A DNA stretch of 6,678 bases from Flavobacterium sp. (GTDB lineage: Bacteria; Bacteroidota; Bacteroidia; Flavobacteriales; Flavobacteriaceae): positions 1 through 6,678 of the forward strand of contig SEBM01000229.1 of the NCBI GenBank assembly GCA_004296145.1, given 5' to 3'. The translations under genes were made by a program, and so were the position numbers. A model generated the notes under the pieces. The model was not told where the DNA came from. It ran no database searches and saw only the letters and a list, made by a program, of their open reading frames with translations. The number at the start of each line of letters is the position of its first letter. Positions within the stretch are counted from its first letter, which is position 1. This document shows positions 1 through 5,823 of the stretch, one piece after another.

Positions 1-56
1 CAATTGATAATATTACAATAAAAGTCATTTTTAGGGTCATTTAAGACAAAATCTTC

Positions 57-64
57 TATTTTTG
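57..64 (+). promoter_or_regulatory. Candidate -7 promoter box for the GlxA-type regulator
   Basis: TATTTTTG matches the Bacteroidetes primary-sigma -7 consensus TAnnTTTG exactly and ends 32 bases before the ATG at 97, implying a leader of about 25 bases. No convincing TTG -33 element is seen at the usual 17-23 base spacing, so the call rests on one box in AT-rich DNA. The bases before the ATG are A-rich, with no Shine-Dalgarno sequence. Confidence 0.45.
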
Positions 65-96
65 TAGGAAGTTAATTTTTCCAAAACACAAAAACC

Positions 97-1062
97 ATGA
101 GTAAGAAAACAGGTTTACTTGTGCCGCATGATTATAAGTTATTAAGCATTGCAGCAATTTTAGAAGTTTTTGAAACTGCTAATAAATTATATAAAGGAGC
201 TAAAAAACCTTTTGAGATTATGATTTTTCAATCTTCAGAACAAATAGATCAGGAGGAATTATTTGGATATAAAGTCAGATCGATACAAGCTTCTGATGAA
301 AATCTGGATCTGATTTTGATTCCTGCTTTTACGACTGACAATATGAGCGAAATGATCGCAAAGAATAAAAAATTTATTCCGTGGTTACAAAAGCAACATC
401 AAAACGGAGCTGAATTGGCTAGTTTTTGTACAGGCGCTTTTTTGTTTGCAGCTTCCGGTTTATTAAACGAAAAACTCGCTACAACGCACGTAGACGCTTG
501 CAGCGCTTTTACAAAAGCATTTCCTTTAGTAAAATTAAAATCAGAAGAAACCTTAACAGCTGATGGCAGTTTATACACAAGCGGCGGCTCTACTTCCACT
601 TTTCATTTATTGATTCTTTTGGTTCAGAAATATTGCGGAAATGAAATCGCGGTTCAGATTGCCAAAATTTTCTCGATAGATTTAAACCGATACAAACAAA
701 GTTATTTCAGTACTTTCAGACCCAATCACTTACACAATGATACTTTGGTCGCGATGCTGCAGCAGAAAATTGAAAGTCAGTATCATACGATAGAAAAGCT
801 GGAAGAAATCACAAAAGATATTCCGACAAGTGCAAGAAACATGACAAGGCGTTTTAAACAAGTGACCGGAATTCCGCCTATTGAATATTTACAAAATATA
901 AGAGTTGAAAGTTCTAAAAAATACCTTGAGCAAACTCAACTTTCGATTTCTGAAATTATAGAAAAAACAGGTTATAACGATCCAAAGGCTTTTAGAAAAG
1001 TATTTTTTAAAATGGTCGGCATGAAACCTATTGAATATAGGGAAAAATTCAGAGTTCAATAA
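97..1062 (+). CDS. GlxA family transcriptional regulator (DJ-1/PfpI-like domain + AraC helix-turn-helix)
   Basis: This is a cytoplasmic DNA-binding regulator of 321 residues, the usual length for the GlxA/FtrA group. Residues about 5-190 form a class-I glutamine-amidotransferase-like (DJ-1/PfpI) fold. It has the nucleophile-elbow segment ASFCTGAF with Cys111 and the downstream LATTH segment with His131, both characteristic of GlxA proteins. Residues about 225-320 are an AraC-type double helix-turn-helix, including MTRRFKQVTG, the PIEYLQNIRV linker segment and the second-helix region GYNDPKAFRKVF, ending in GMKPIEYREKF. In this family the N-terminal domain usually acts as a ligand-sensing or oligomerisation module, not as an enzyme. 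The ligand and target genes cannot be told from the sequence; the likeliest target would be a neighbouring gene to the left, outside the window. The ATG at 97 is chosen because the fold begins at once (TGLLVPHDYKLLSIA) and a -7 box lies at a fitting distance. A lipoprotein gene follows after 60 bases on the same strand. Confidence 0.9.
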   Translation: MSKKTGLLVPHDYKLLSIAAILEVFETANKLYKGAKKPFEIMIFQSSEQIDQEELFGYKVRSIQASDENLDLILIPAFTTDNMSEMIAKNKKFIPWLQKQHQNGAELASFCTGAFLFAASGLLNEKLATTHVDACSAFTKAFPLVKLKSEETLTADGSLYTSGGSTSTFHLLILLVQKYCGNEIAVQIAKIFSIDLNRYKQSYFSTFRPNHLHNDTLVAMLQQKIESQYHTIEKLEEITKDIPTSARNMTRRFKQVTGIPPIEYLQNIRVESSKKYLEQTQLSISEIIEKTGYNDPKAFRKVFFKMVGMKPIEYREKFRVQ

Positions 1063-1122
1063 AAAATGTTTTATTTATTAACTTTTTTCTTATATTTATT
1101 CCAAACTTTTAACTTCTATTAT

Positions 1123-1593
1123 ATGAACAGAATTATTACAATTTGCCTATTTGCATTTACCTTCTTTAGCTGTGATTCAGATGAAAAAGATCAAATAATT
1201 ACTGGTTATGTCATTGACACTTCTTTAAACATTAGTGTAGCCAATTCAAACGGTGATGATTTATTAGCCACGGATAATGTTAACGGTTATAATAATCACA
1301 GCAAAATAAAAGTACTTTACATGTTAAACGGTAAGTTGGTTAACATTCCTAATGGCAGTGATTATCCTGGCAACTTTCTTATTTATGAACAAGACGGTCA
1401 TTCTGTTGCTCGCTTTTTCTTATACGACTCAGGAGAAAAATATTCTGAAACTCATATTATTTGGGACGAAACTCATACAGATGTAATAAAAGCGGAATTT
1501 GAAAGAACAAAAAATTCTACTACAAAAAAAAGAATTTGGCTTAACGATCAATTGGTTACTGATATACAACCTTATTTAAAAATTGTAAAATAA
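1123..1593 (+). CDS. Small predicted lipoprotein of unknown function
   Basis: This is a hypothetical protein of 156 residues that I cannot assign to a named family. The N-terminus (MNRIITICLFAFTFFSC) is a short basic start and hydrophobic stretch ending at Cys17, a type II (lipoprotein) signal peptide with a loose lipobox FFSC. The residues just after the cysteine (DSDEKD) are strongly acidic, resembling the export signal that sends Bacteroidetes lipoproteins to the outer face of the outer membrane; surface exposure is therefore inferred. The mature part of about 140 residues has no further cysteine or membrane segment and looks beta-rich, with alternating hydrophobic and polar residues (VARFFLYD, KIKVLYMLNG, KKRIWLND). 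An in-frame ATG at 1066 would add 19 hydrophobic residues and place two hydrophobic stretches in a row. The ATG at 1123 is preferred because it gives a normal lipoprotein signal. No strong promoter lies in the 60-base gap after the regulator, so co-transcription is possible. The gene ends 12 bases before the shared terminator. Confidence 0.75.
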   Translation: MNRIITICLFAFTFFSCDSDEKDQIITGYVIDTSLNISVANSNGDDLLATDNVNGYNNHSKIKVLYMLNGKLVNIPNGSDYPGNFLIYEQDGHSVARFFLYDSGEKYSETHIIWDETHTDVIKAEFERTKNSTTKKRIWLNDQLVTDIQPYLKIVK

Positions 1594-1605
1594 TAGCCTT
1601 TCCAT

Positions 1606-1650
1606 AATTAAAAAAGCCCCGTCAAAAATTTTGACGGGGCTTTTTTAATT
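1606..1650. terminator. Bidirectional rho-independent terminator between convergent genes
   Basis: A palindrome has 22-base arms that pair without mismatch around one central base. The GC-rich core is GCCCCGTC/GACGGGGC, flanked by an A-run on the left and a T-run on the right. On either strand it therefore reads as a strong hairpin followed by a U-tract. It lies between the stop of the plus-strand lipoprotein gene (1593) and the stop of the minus-strand clpX (1664), and fits as the terminator for both. Confidence 0.93.
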
Positions 1651-1663
1651 ATATACTTTCTTT

Positions 1664-2896
1664 TTATGAAGCAATTTCCATTCTCTTCAATAAATTTTTA
1701 CTCAAAGTATGCTCTGCATATTCTTTGTCAATTACTAATGTTTTATCATCAGAACTTGGTAATTCATACATTGCATCAGTCAAAATAGCTTCACAAAGCG
1801 AACGCAATCCACGAGCTCCTAATTTATATTCTAAAGCTTTATCAACAATAAAATCCAATGCTTCGTCTGAAATTGTAAATTCAACTTCATCCATTAAAAA
1901 CAATTTTTGATATTGTTTTACCAAAGCATTTTTAGGCTGAGTCAAAATTGCACGCAATGTTTCTCTGTCTAAAGGATCCATGTGTGTCAAAACTGGCAAA
2001 CGTCCAATAATTTCAGGAATTAATCCGAAATCTTTGATGTCTTTTGGAATAATATATTGTAATAAATTGTCTTTGTCAATATTGTCAACGTTTTTCGAAG
2101 TTGAATATCCAACTGCCTGACGGTTTAAACGTTTAGAAATAATACGTTCAACTCCATCAAAAGCTCCTCCTGCAATAAACAGGATGTTTTGTGTATTTAC
2201 CTCAACAAATTTTTGGTCCGGATGTTTACGACCTCCTTTTGGTGGTACGTTTACAACAGTTCCTTCCAGTAATTTCAATAATGCCTGCTGAACACCTTCA
2301 CCAGAAACGTCACGCGTTATTGACGGATTGTCACTTTTACGTGCAATCTTATCAATTTCATCAATAAATACGATTCCTCTTTCTGCTTTGGTTACATCAT
2401 AGTCAGCAGCCTGCAACAAACGTGTCAAAATACTTTCAACATCTTCACCAACATAACCTGCTTCTGTTAAAACAGTTGCATCAACAATAGCCAAAGGAAC
2501 ATCTAACATTTTAGCAATAGTTTTTGCTACCAATGTTTTTCCTGTTCCGGTTTGACCCACCATAATGATGTTACTTTTTTCAATCTCAACTTCGTCATCC
2601 AACTGCTGTTGCATCAAACGTTTGTAGTGATTGTAAACTGCAACAGACATTACTTTTTTAGTCTGGTCCTGTCCAATAACATATTGATCTAAGAAAGCTC
2701 TGATTTCTTTTGGTTTCTTTAAAATTAAATCCCCAACCAGTTTAGCGCTTCCGCTTGATTTTAATTCTTCTAATACGATTCCGTGTGCCTGTTCAATACA
2801 TTTATCACAAATGTGTGCATTGATTCCGGCAATTAATAAATTAGTTTCTGGCTTCTTTCTTCCACAAAACGAACATTCTAATACTACTTTTGCCAT
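1664..2896 (-). CDS. clpX: ATP-dependent Clp protease ATP-binding subunit ClpX
   Basis: ClpX is the AAA+ unfoldase that recognises tagged or specific substrates, unfolds them by ATP hydrolysis and feeds them into ClpP in the cytoplasm. The 410-residue length is normal. Residues 8, 11, 30 and 33 are the four cysteines of the N-terminal zinc-binding domain. The AAA+ module follows, with Walker A GQTGTGKT (114-121), pore-1 loop GYVG (147-150), Walker B IVFIDE (175-180), the RKH pore loop (223-225), the arginine-finger region GRLP (298-301) and sensor-2 GARGLR (360-365). The ClpP-docking loop reads VGY (262-264) where Escherichia coli has IGF. Walker A has Gln where E. coli has Pro. The start is fixed by the usual ClpX opening, with the zinc finger beginning at residue 8. 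The gene lies downstream of clpP on the same strand with a repeat-filled 176-base gap, and has its own -7 box 23 bases upstream of the ATG. Confidence 0.98.
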   Translation of the reverse strand: MAKVVLECSFCGRKKPETNLLIAGINAHICDKCIEQAHGIVLEELKSSGSAKLVGDLILKKPKEIRAFLDQYVIGQDQTKKVMSVAVYNHYKRLMQQQLDDEVEIEKSNIIMVGQTGTGKTLVAKTIAKMLDVPLAIVDATVLTEAGYVGEDVESILTRLLQAADYDVTKAERGIVFIDEIDKIARKSDNPSITRDVSGEGVQQALLKLLEGTVVNVPPKGGRKHPDQKFVEVNTQNILFIAGGAFDGVERIISKRLNRQAVGYSTSKNVDNIDKDNLLQYIIPKDIKDFGLIPEIIGRLPVLTHMDPLDRETLRAILTQPKNALVKQYQKLFLMDEVEFTISDEALDFIVDKALEYKLGARGLRSLCEAILTDAMYELPSSDDKTLVIDKEYAEHTLSKNLLKRMEIAS

Positions 2897-2908
2897 TCCT
2901 TATTTAAA

Positions 2909-2988
2909 TTTCTAAGTTGCAAAGATACTAAGTTTCTAAGCTTTTATAGTCTAAAACTCAAAAACTTAGAAACTTAGTGTCTTGCTTC
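2909..2988. repeat. Octamer repeat arrays in inverted orientation, clpP-clpX gap
   Basis: Bases 2909-2940 are four octamers in register on the plus strand: TTTCTAAG, TTGCAAAG, ATACTAAG, TTTCTAAG. Bases 2957-2988 are four octamers in the opposite orientation: CTCAAAAA, CTTAGAAA, CTTAGTGT, CTTGCTTC. The two arrays share a perfect 14-base inverted repeat (ACTAAGTTTCTAAG at 2927-2940 against its complement at 2965-2978), separated by 24 bases. A stem-loop could therefore form in the DNA or in a clpP-clpX transcript. No U-tract follows on the minus strand, so it is not a normal rho-independent terminator. An eight-base period is not a codon multiple, in keeping with noncoding DNA. Confidence 0.85.
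2920..2927 (-). promoter_or_regulatory. Candidate -7 promoter box for clpX
   Basis: On the minus strand this reads TATCTTTG, followed by C. It is an exact match to the Bacteroidetes TAnnTTTG box, ending 23 bases before the clpX ATG, a typical distance. It sits inside the octamer repeat array, and no TTG is visible at the usual -33 spacing. It suggests clpX can be transcribed independently of clpP. Confidence 0.55.
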
Positions 2989-3032
2989 TTATCTTTTTTT
3001 ATTTTTCTTTAAATTTTCAGTTACTTAAAATT

Positions 3033-3072
3033 CTTAGAAACTTAGTTCCTTAGTAACTCAAAAACTTAAAAA
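3033..3072. repeat. Octamer repeat array abutting the clpP stop codon
   Basis: Five consecutive octamers each begin with CT: CTTAGAAA, CTTAGTTC, CTTAGTAA, CTCAAAAA, CTTAAAAA. The array ends at the base next to the clpP stop codon (3073-3075). The 14-mer CTTAGAAACTTAGT at 3033-3046 is an exact direct copy of 2965-2978. AACTCAAAAACTTA at 3055-3068 exactly copies 2955-2968, 100 bases away. Confidence 0.85.
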
Positions 3073-3747
3073 TTAACCTCTTCTCAATACTTCATCAATC
3101 ATTCCGTACTCTTTTGCTTCGTCAGCTTTCATCCAGTAATCACGCTCACTGTCTTTGTGTACTTTATCAAATGTTTGTCCTGAATGTTCAGAAATAATAT
3201 GATACAATTCATCTTTTAATTTCAACATTTCACGTAAGTTGATCTCCATATCTGTAGCAACACCTTGTGCTCCTCCAGATGGCTGGTGAATCATTACTCT
3301 TGAATGTGGCAATGCAGAACGTTTTCCTGCTGCACCTGCACATAATAAAACTGCTCCCATAGAAGCTGCCATTCCTGTACAGATTGTAGCCACGTCTGGT
3401 TTGATGTATTGCATAGTGTCATAAATTCCTAATCCTGCATAAACGCTTCCTCCAGGAGAATTTAGATAAATCTGAATATCTTTTGATGCATCAGCACTTT
3501 CTAAAAATAATAACTGTGCCTGAACGATATTTGCGATTTGATCGTCTATACCTGTTCCTAAAAAGATAATTCTGTCCATCATTAATCTTGAAAAAACATC
3601 CAATTGAGAAACGTTCAACTGACGCTCTTCGATAATGTATGGAGTCATGTTTGTTGGGTTCATTGCTGCTACGATTTTATCGTAGTACATTGCGTTTACT
3701 CCCTGGTGCTTTGTAGCAAATTTTTTGAATTCTTTACCGTAGTTCAT
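3073..3747 (-). CDS. clpP: ATP-dependent Clp protease proteolytic subunit ClpP
   Basis: ClpP is the serine protease that forms the double-heptamer degradation chamber and works with the ClpX encoded just downstream. The catalytic triad aligns as Ser129 (in GMAASMGA), His154 (in RVMIHQPSGG) and Asp203 (in DSERD). Spacings of 25 and 49 residues are identical to E. coli Ser97-His122-Asp171. The NSPGGSV oxyanion/substrate segment is at 96-102. The body matches E. coli ClpP without gaps from about residue 36 on. The 224-residue protein is longer than the E. coli precursor (207) because the segment before the mature N-terminus is about 32 residues instead of 14. Whether this is all removed as a propeptide is inferred. 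An internal Met20 could give a shorter start, but the ATG at 3747 is favoured because it keeps the full extension. The tig terminator upstream means clpP should have its own promoter. Confidence 0.97.
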   Translation of the reverse strand: MNYGKEFKKFATKHQGVNAMYYDKIVAAMNPTNMTPYIIEERQLNVSQLDVFSRLMMDRIIFLGTGIDDQIANIVQAQLLFLESADASKDIQIYLNSPGGSVYAGLGIYDTMQYIKPDVATICTGMAASMGAVLLCAGAAGKRSALPHSRVMIHQPSGGAQGVATDMEINLREMLKLKDELYHIISEHSGQTFDKVHKDSERDYWMKADEAKEYGMIDEVLRRG

Positions 3748-3768
3748 ATTTTAGTGTTCTAAGTTTAT

Positions 3769-3808
3769 GTTATACCTAATATTATTGTTTCCATCAAAGG
3801 TTATACCT
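3769..3808. repeat. 9-bp direct repeat in the clpP promoter/leader region
   Basis: GTTATACCT occurs at 3769-3777 and again at 3800-3808, with start-to-start distance 31 bases, close to three helical turns. The upstream copy overlaps the -7 candidate of clpP and the other lies 21 bases before its ATG. The upstream copy also lies within AAAGGT-TAT-ACCTTT (3796-3810), a perfect 6-base inverted repeat. It could be a paired protein-binding site. Confidence 0.5.
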
Positions 3809-3825
3809 TTTTATGAATATGTCAA
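3795..3825 (-). promoter_or_regulatory. Candidate clpP promoter
   Basis: On the minus strand, TTG (3825-3823) is followed after 20 bases by AACCTTTG (3802-3795). This fits the Bacteroidetes spacing but matches TAnnTTTG imperfectly, at five of six fixed positions. It would give a leader of about 40 bases. It is the best candidate between the tig terminator and the clpP ATG, but it is weak. Confidence 0.4.
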
Positions 3826-3836
3826 TATGTCTTCTT

Positions 3837-3876
3837 TTTTTGAGGTTCTGAGGTTCTAAGTTACAAAGGTTCTAAG
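3837..3876. repeat. Octamer repeat array, tig-clpP gap
   Basis: Five octamers lie in register on the plus strand: TTTTTGAG, GTTCTGAG, GTTCTAAG, TTACAAAG, GTTCTAAG. They share the nnnCTAAG/nnnCAAAG pattern of the arrays between clpP and clpX, and are followed by a run of T. A lone further unit, GTTCTAAG, lies at 3756-3763 in the clpP leader. Confidence 0.8.
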
Positions 3877-3913
3877 TTTTTTTTGCTTTGTGTTAATGTT
3901 ATAACGGGCAAAA

Positions 3914-3943
3914 CTTGAAACAAAAAAACCTGAAACAAAAAAA
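3914..3943. repeat. 15-bp tandem duplication at the tig terminator tract
   Basis: CTTGAAACAAAAAAA (3914-3928) is followed directly by CCTGAAACAAAAAAA (3929-3943), 14 of 15 bases identical. On the minus strand this yields two successive T7 tracts, each followed by GTTTC, after the tig terminator hairpin. Confidence 0.75.
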
Positions 3944-3970
3944 AGCGTCAGAAGAAAATCTCCTGACGCT
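3936..3970 (-). terminator. Rho-independent terminator of tig
   Basis: AGCGTCAG (3944-3951) pairs perfectly with CTGACGCT (3963-3970). After one mismatch, three further pairs extend the stem, leaving a three-base loop. On the minus strand the hairpin is followed by a run of eight T, counting the one that closes the stem. It begins 22 bases after the tig stop codon and separates tig from clpP transcription. Confidence 0.9.
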
Positions 3971-3991
3971 CAAATATAATTATTTTAGAAA

Positions 3992-5314
3992 TTATTCTCC
4001 GTAAGAAGCAGCAATAAATTCTTCGTAAGTTACTTCTTTAGTTGTTGGGTTTGCTTTTTCTTTAAACAAATCTAACAATTTAGCCGCTACAACCTGCTCA
4101 GAAAGTCTTTTTACTTCTTCCTGGTTAGATAAAACTCTAGCCACGATTCCTTGTACTTCTTCGTCAGTTGGGTTTGTTTGTCCAAATTGAGCCATTTGTT
4201 GTTTGATAGCTCCGGTTGTAAATTCTTTCAAATCTTCAAATGTAATTTGGATATTACTTTGAGCCATTGCCTTTCCTTCGATCAATTGAAAACGTAAACC
4301 TTTTTCTGATCTTGCGTATTCTACTTCAGCTTCTTCTGCAGAAAGTTTTTTCTCTCCAACAGTTTGCAACCATTTTTTAAGGAATTCAGCCGGTAAATCA
4401 AATTTTGTATTTTCGATAAGGAAATCCTGAACGTCCATTAATAATTTTTGATCTGCTTGTTGCGCAAATTGAGCTTCAGCATCTTCTTTGATTTTAGATT
4501 TTAAATCTTCAAGAGAAGCTACTTTTCCTTCACCAAAAAGTTTATCAAATAAATCCTGATTCAATTCTGCCAATTCTGCTCCGTTAATAGCTTCGATAGT
4601 AAAGTTTACTTCGATATCTAAACCGTGAACATTATCATGACCCACTTTTAGGTAATCCATTAATTGGTGATCATCTTCAAATAAACCTTTTGTGCTTACT
4701 GTAACTACATCTCCAACTTTTTTACCGATGAATTTGTCACCTGCTTTTTTATTGAATGTAGAAACAGAAATTGTAGTTGTATTGTTGATTCCTTCTGCTT
4801 CGTTTGAGAAAGTTCCAGTTAAATCAGAGTCAGCAACAACTTTATCCTGAGGAATTGGTTTACCAAATTGTTTTTGGATACGCTCAACTTGTCCGTCGAT
4901 TAATTTATCATCTGCTGTAACAATATATTTTACGATATTGTTTTTAGCTTCAAGATCAATTTCGAAGTTTGGCACTAAACCAATTTCGTATTCGAAAGTT
5001 AATTCTTCTGCATCCCAATCAAAGTTTTCGTTTTCTTTAGCAAGAGGAGTTCCTAAAAGATTTAATCTTTCAGATTGAACAAAACGCTCTAAAGCCAAAT
5101 CAACTACTTTCTTAACTTCTTCCTGCTTAATAGCTTTTCCGTATTGTTTTTCAACAAGATCTTTAGGAACTTGTCCTTTTCTAAAACCTTTAACGGTTGC
5201 CAAAGGCATTTTTTCGTTTATTCTTTTTGCTACCTGACCTTTATAATCCATGTGAACAACTGTCATTACAATTGTTTCATTCACAGCGTCTTTTGCTATT
5301 CTTTTAATATCCAT
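3992..5314 (-). CDS. tig: Trigger factor, ribosome-associated chaperone
   Basis: Trigger factor binds at the ribosome exit tunnel and shields nascent chains in the cytoplasm. The 440-residue length fits the family. The N-terminal ribosome-binding domain is clear, with the signature GFRKGQVP at 43-50, equivalent to the E. coli GFRxGxxP docking loop, followed by KDLVEKQYG. The middle domain (about 155-243), a prolyl-isomerase of FKBP type in E. coli, is divergent here. The usual PGFE-type segment is absent, and the region reads FNKKAGDKFIGKKVGD (187-202). It may have lost isomerase activity; this is inference. The C-terminal part (about 245-420) is charged and alpha-helical, beginning NQDLFDKLFG, as expected for the substrate-binding arms. 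The start is supported by a promoter candidate giving a leader of about 28 bases. The order tig-clpP-clpX is the common bacterial one. Confidence 0.95.
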   Translation of the reverse strand: MDIKRIAKDAVNETIVMTVVHMDYKGQVAKRINEKMPLATVKGFRKGQVPKDLVEKQYGKAIKQEEVKKVVDLALERFVQSERLNLLGTPLAKENENFDWDAEELTFEYEIGLVPNFEIDLEAKNNIVKYIVTADDKLIDGQVERIQKQFGKPIPQDKVVADSDLTGTFSNEAEGINNTTTISVSTFNKKAGDKFIGKKVGDVVTVSTKGLFEDDHQLMDYLKVGHDNVHGLDIEVNFTIEAINGAELAELNQDLFDKLFGEGKVASLEDLKSKIKEDAEAQFAQQADQKLLMDVQDFLIENTKFDLPAEFLKKWLQTVGEKKLSAEEAEVEYARSEKGLRFQLIEGKAMAQSNIQITFEDLKEFTTGAIKQQMAQFGQTNPTDEEVQGIVARVLSNQEEVKRLSEQVVAAKLLDLFKEKANPTTKEVTYEEFIAASYGE

Positions 5315-5340
5315 CGTCTTCTTTAATTTACGTAATAAAA

Positions 5341-5375
5341 TTGGGTTGCAAAATTATAAAATTTTTGCAACCCAA
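5341..5375. repeat. 13-bp inverted repeat overlapping the tig promoter
   Basis: TTGGGTTGCAAAA (5341-5353) is perfectly complementary to 5363-5375, with a 9-base AT-only loop. On the minus strand the hairpin is followed by TTTTATTA, so it could weakly terminate readthrough from the membrane-protein gene upstream. It also covers the -7 box and predicted start site of tig, so an operator role is equally possible. Confidence 0.65.
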
Positions 5376-5379
5376 CCAA
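5349..5379 (-). promoter_or_regulatory. Candidate tig promoter
   Basis: On the minus strand, TTG (5379-5377) is separated by 20 bases from TAATTTTG (5356-5349), an exact TAnnTTTG match. This is the best two-box Bacteroidetes promoter in the window. Transcription would start near 5343, leaving a leader of about 28 bases. Confidence 0.65.
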
Positions 5380-5424
5380 GTTTTTAAGCTATTGTATTTG
5401 AAGCGTTTTACAACACCTTCTATT

Positions 5425-5772
5425 TTATTTTTTATCGTCTCTTAATATCTTATAAGTGATTGACTGCAGTATTGATAATATAATACTGAATATTAATGCT
5501 GTCCAGAATGAATCTACTTTAAAACCTCCGACAATATTTGTACATAGCCAAATAATTATGGCATTAATGACTAATAAGAACAAGCCTAAAGTAATAACGG
5601 TTACCGGTAATGTCAGGATAACTAATATTGGTTTGATAAAAAGATTCAGCAATCCCAAAACTAATGCAACAATTACAGCGGTACCAAAACTTGCCACATA
5701 TACTCCTGACAAGATATTTGCAATTAATAAAACCAGTGCTGCTGTAACAAGGAGTCTAAGTATTATTTTCAT
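5425..5772 (-). CDS. Small membrane protein of the 'phage holin family 4_2' / YvlD group
   Basis: A 115-residue integral inner-membrane protein with four hydrophobic segments, at about 5-24, 29-47, 52-78 and 88-108. It has only a short charged tail, ending RDDKK. The segment LGLLNLFIKPILVILTLPVTVITLG contains the conserved family pattern with an Asn and Lys-Pro between helices 2 and 3 (N43, K47-P48), followed by Asn70 in helix 3. The family is widespread in bacterial chromosomes outside prophages; 'holin' is a name inherited from the domain, and its function is unsettled. Nothing else here is phage-like, so a lysis role is not claimed. It starts 51 bases after the stop of the hydrolase gene with no clear promoter between, so co-transcription with the hydrolase is likely. 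The start codon immediately precedes the first hydrophobic helix. Confidence 0.85.
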   Translation of the reverse strand: MKIILRLLVTAALVLLIANILSGVYVASFGTAVIVALVLGLLNLFIKPILVILTLPVTVITLGLFLLVINAIIIWLCTNIVGGFKVDSFWTALIFSIILSILQSITYKILRDDKK

Positions 5773-5823
5773 TTTTCTTTGTTTAAAATTTAATTTAAAA
5801 GTAATAAAATTTCATCAGATTTA

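Noticed and set aside
399..599. Short antisense open frames, here and at 1725-1910, 5144-5326 and 6303-6545
   Set aside because: Each is fully or almost fully covered by a well-supported gene on the other strand and has no motif or promoter of its own.
1066..1122. Longer start for the lipoprotein gene at ATG 1066
   Set aside because: It would add a second hydrophobic stretch ahead of a complete lipoprotein signal peptide, and begins three bases after the regulator's stop.
2919..2985. Rho-independent terminator for clpP
   Set aside because: A long stem is possible, but the loop is 24 bases, the stem is AT-rich, and no T-run follows on the minus strand.
2909..3072. CRISPR-like array
   Set aside because: Units are only eight bases, degenerate and contiguous, without spacers, and no cas genes are nearby.
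3971..3978. TATATTTG on the minus strand, a -7-like box after tig
   Set aside because: It lies upstream of the tig terminator, so transcripts would end at once, and it has no TTG at -33 spacing.
5425..5772. Prophage or lysis cassette from the 'holin' family name
   Set aside because: No endolysin, spanin or phage structural gene is present, and this membrane family is common on bacterial chromosomes.
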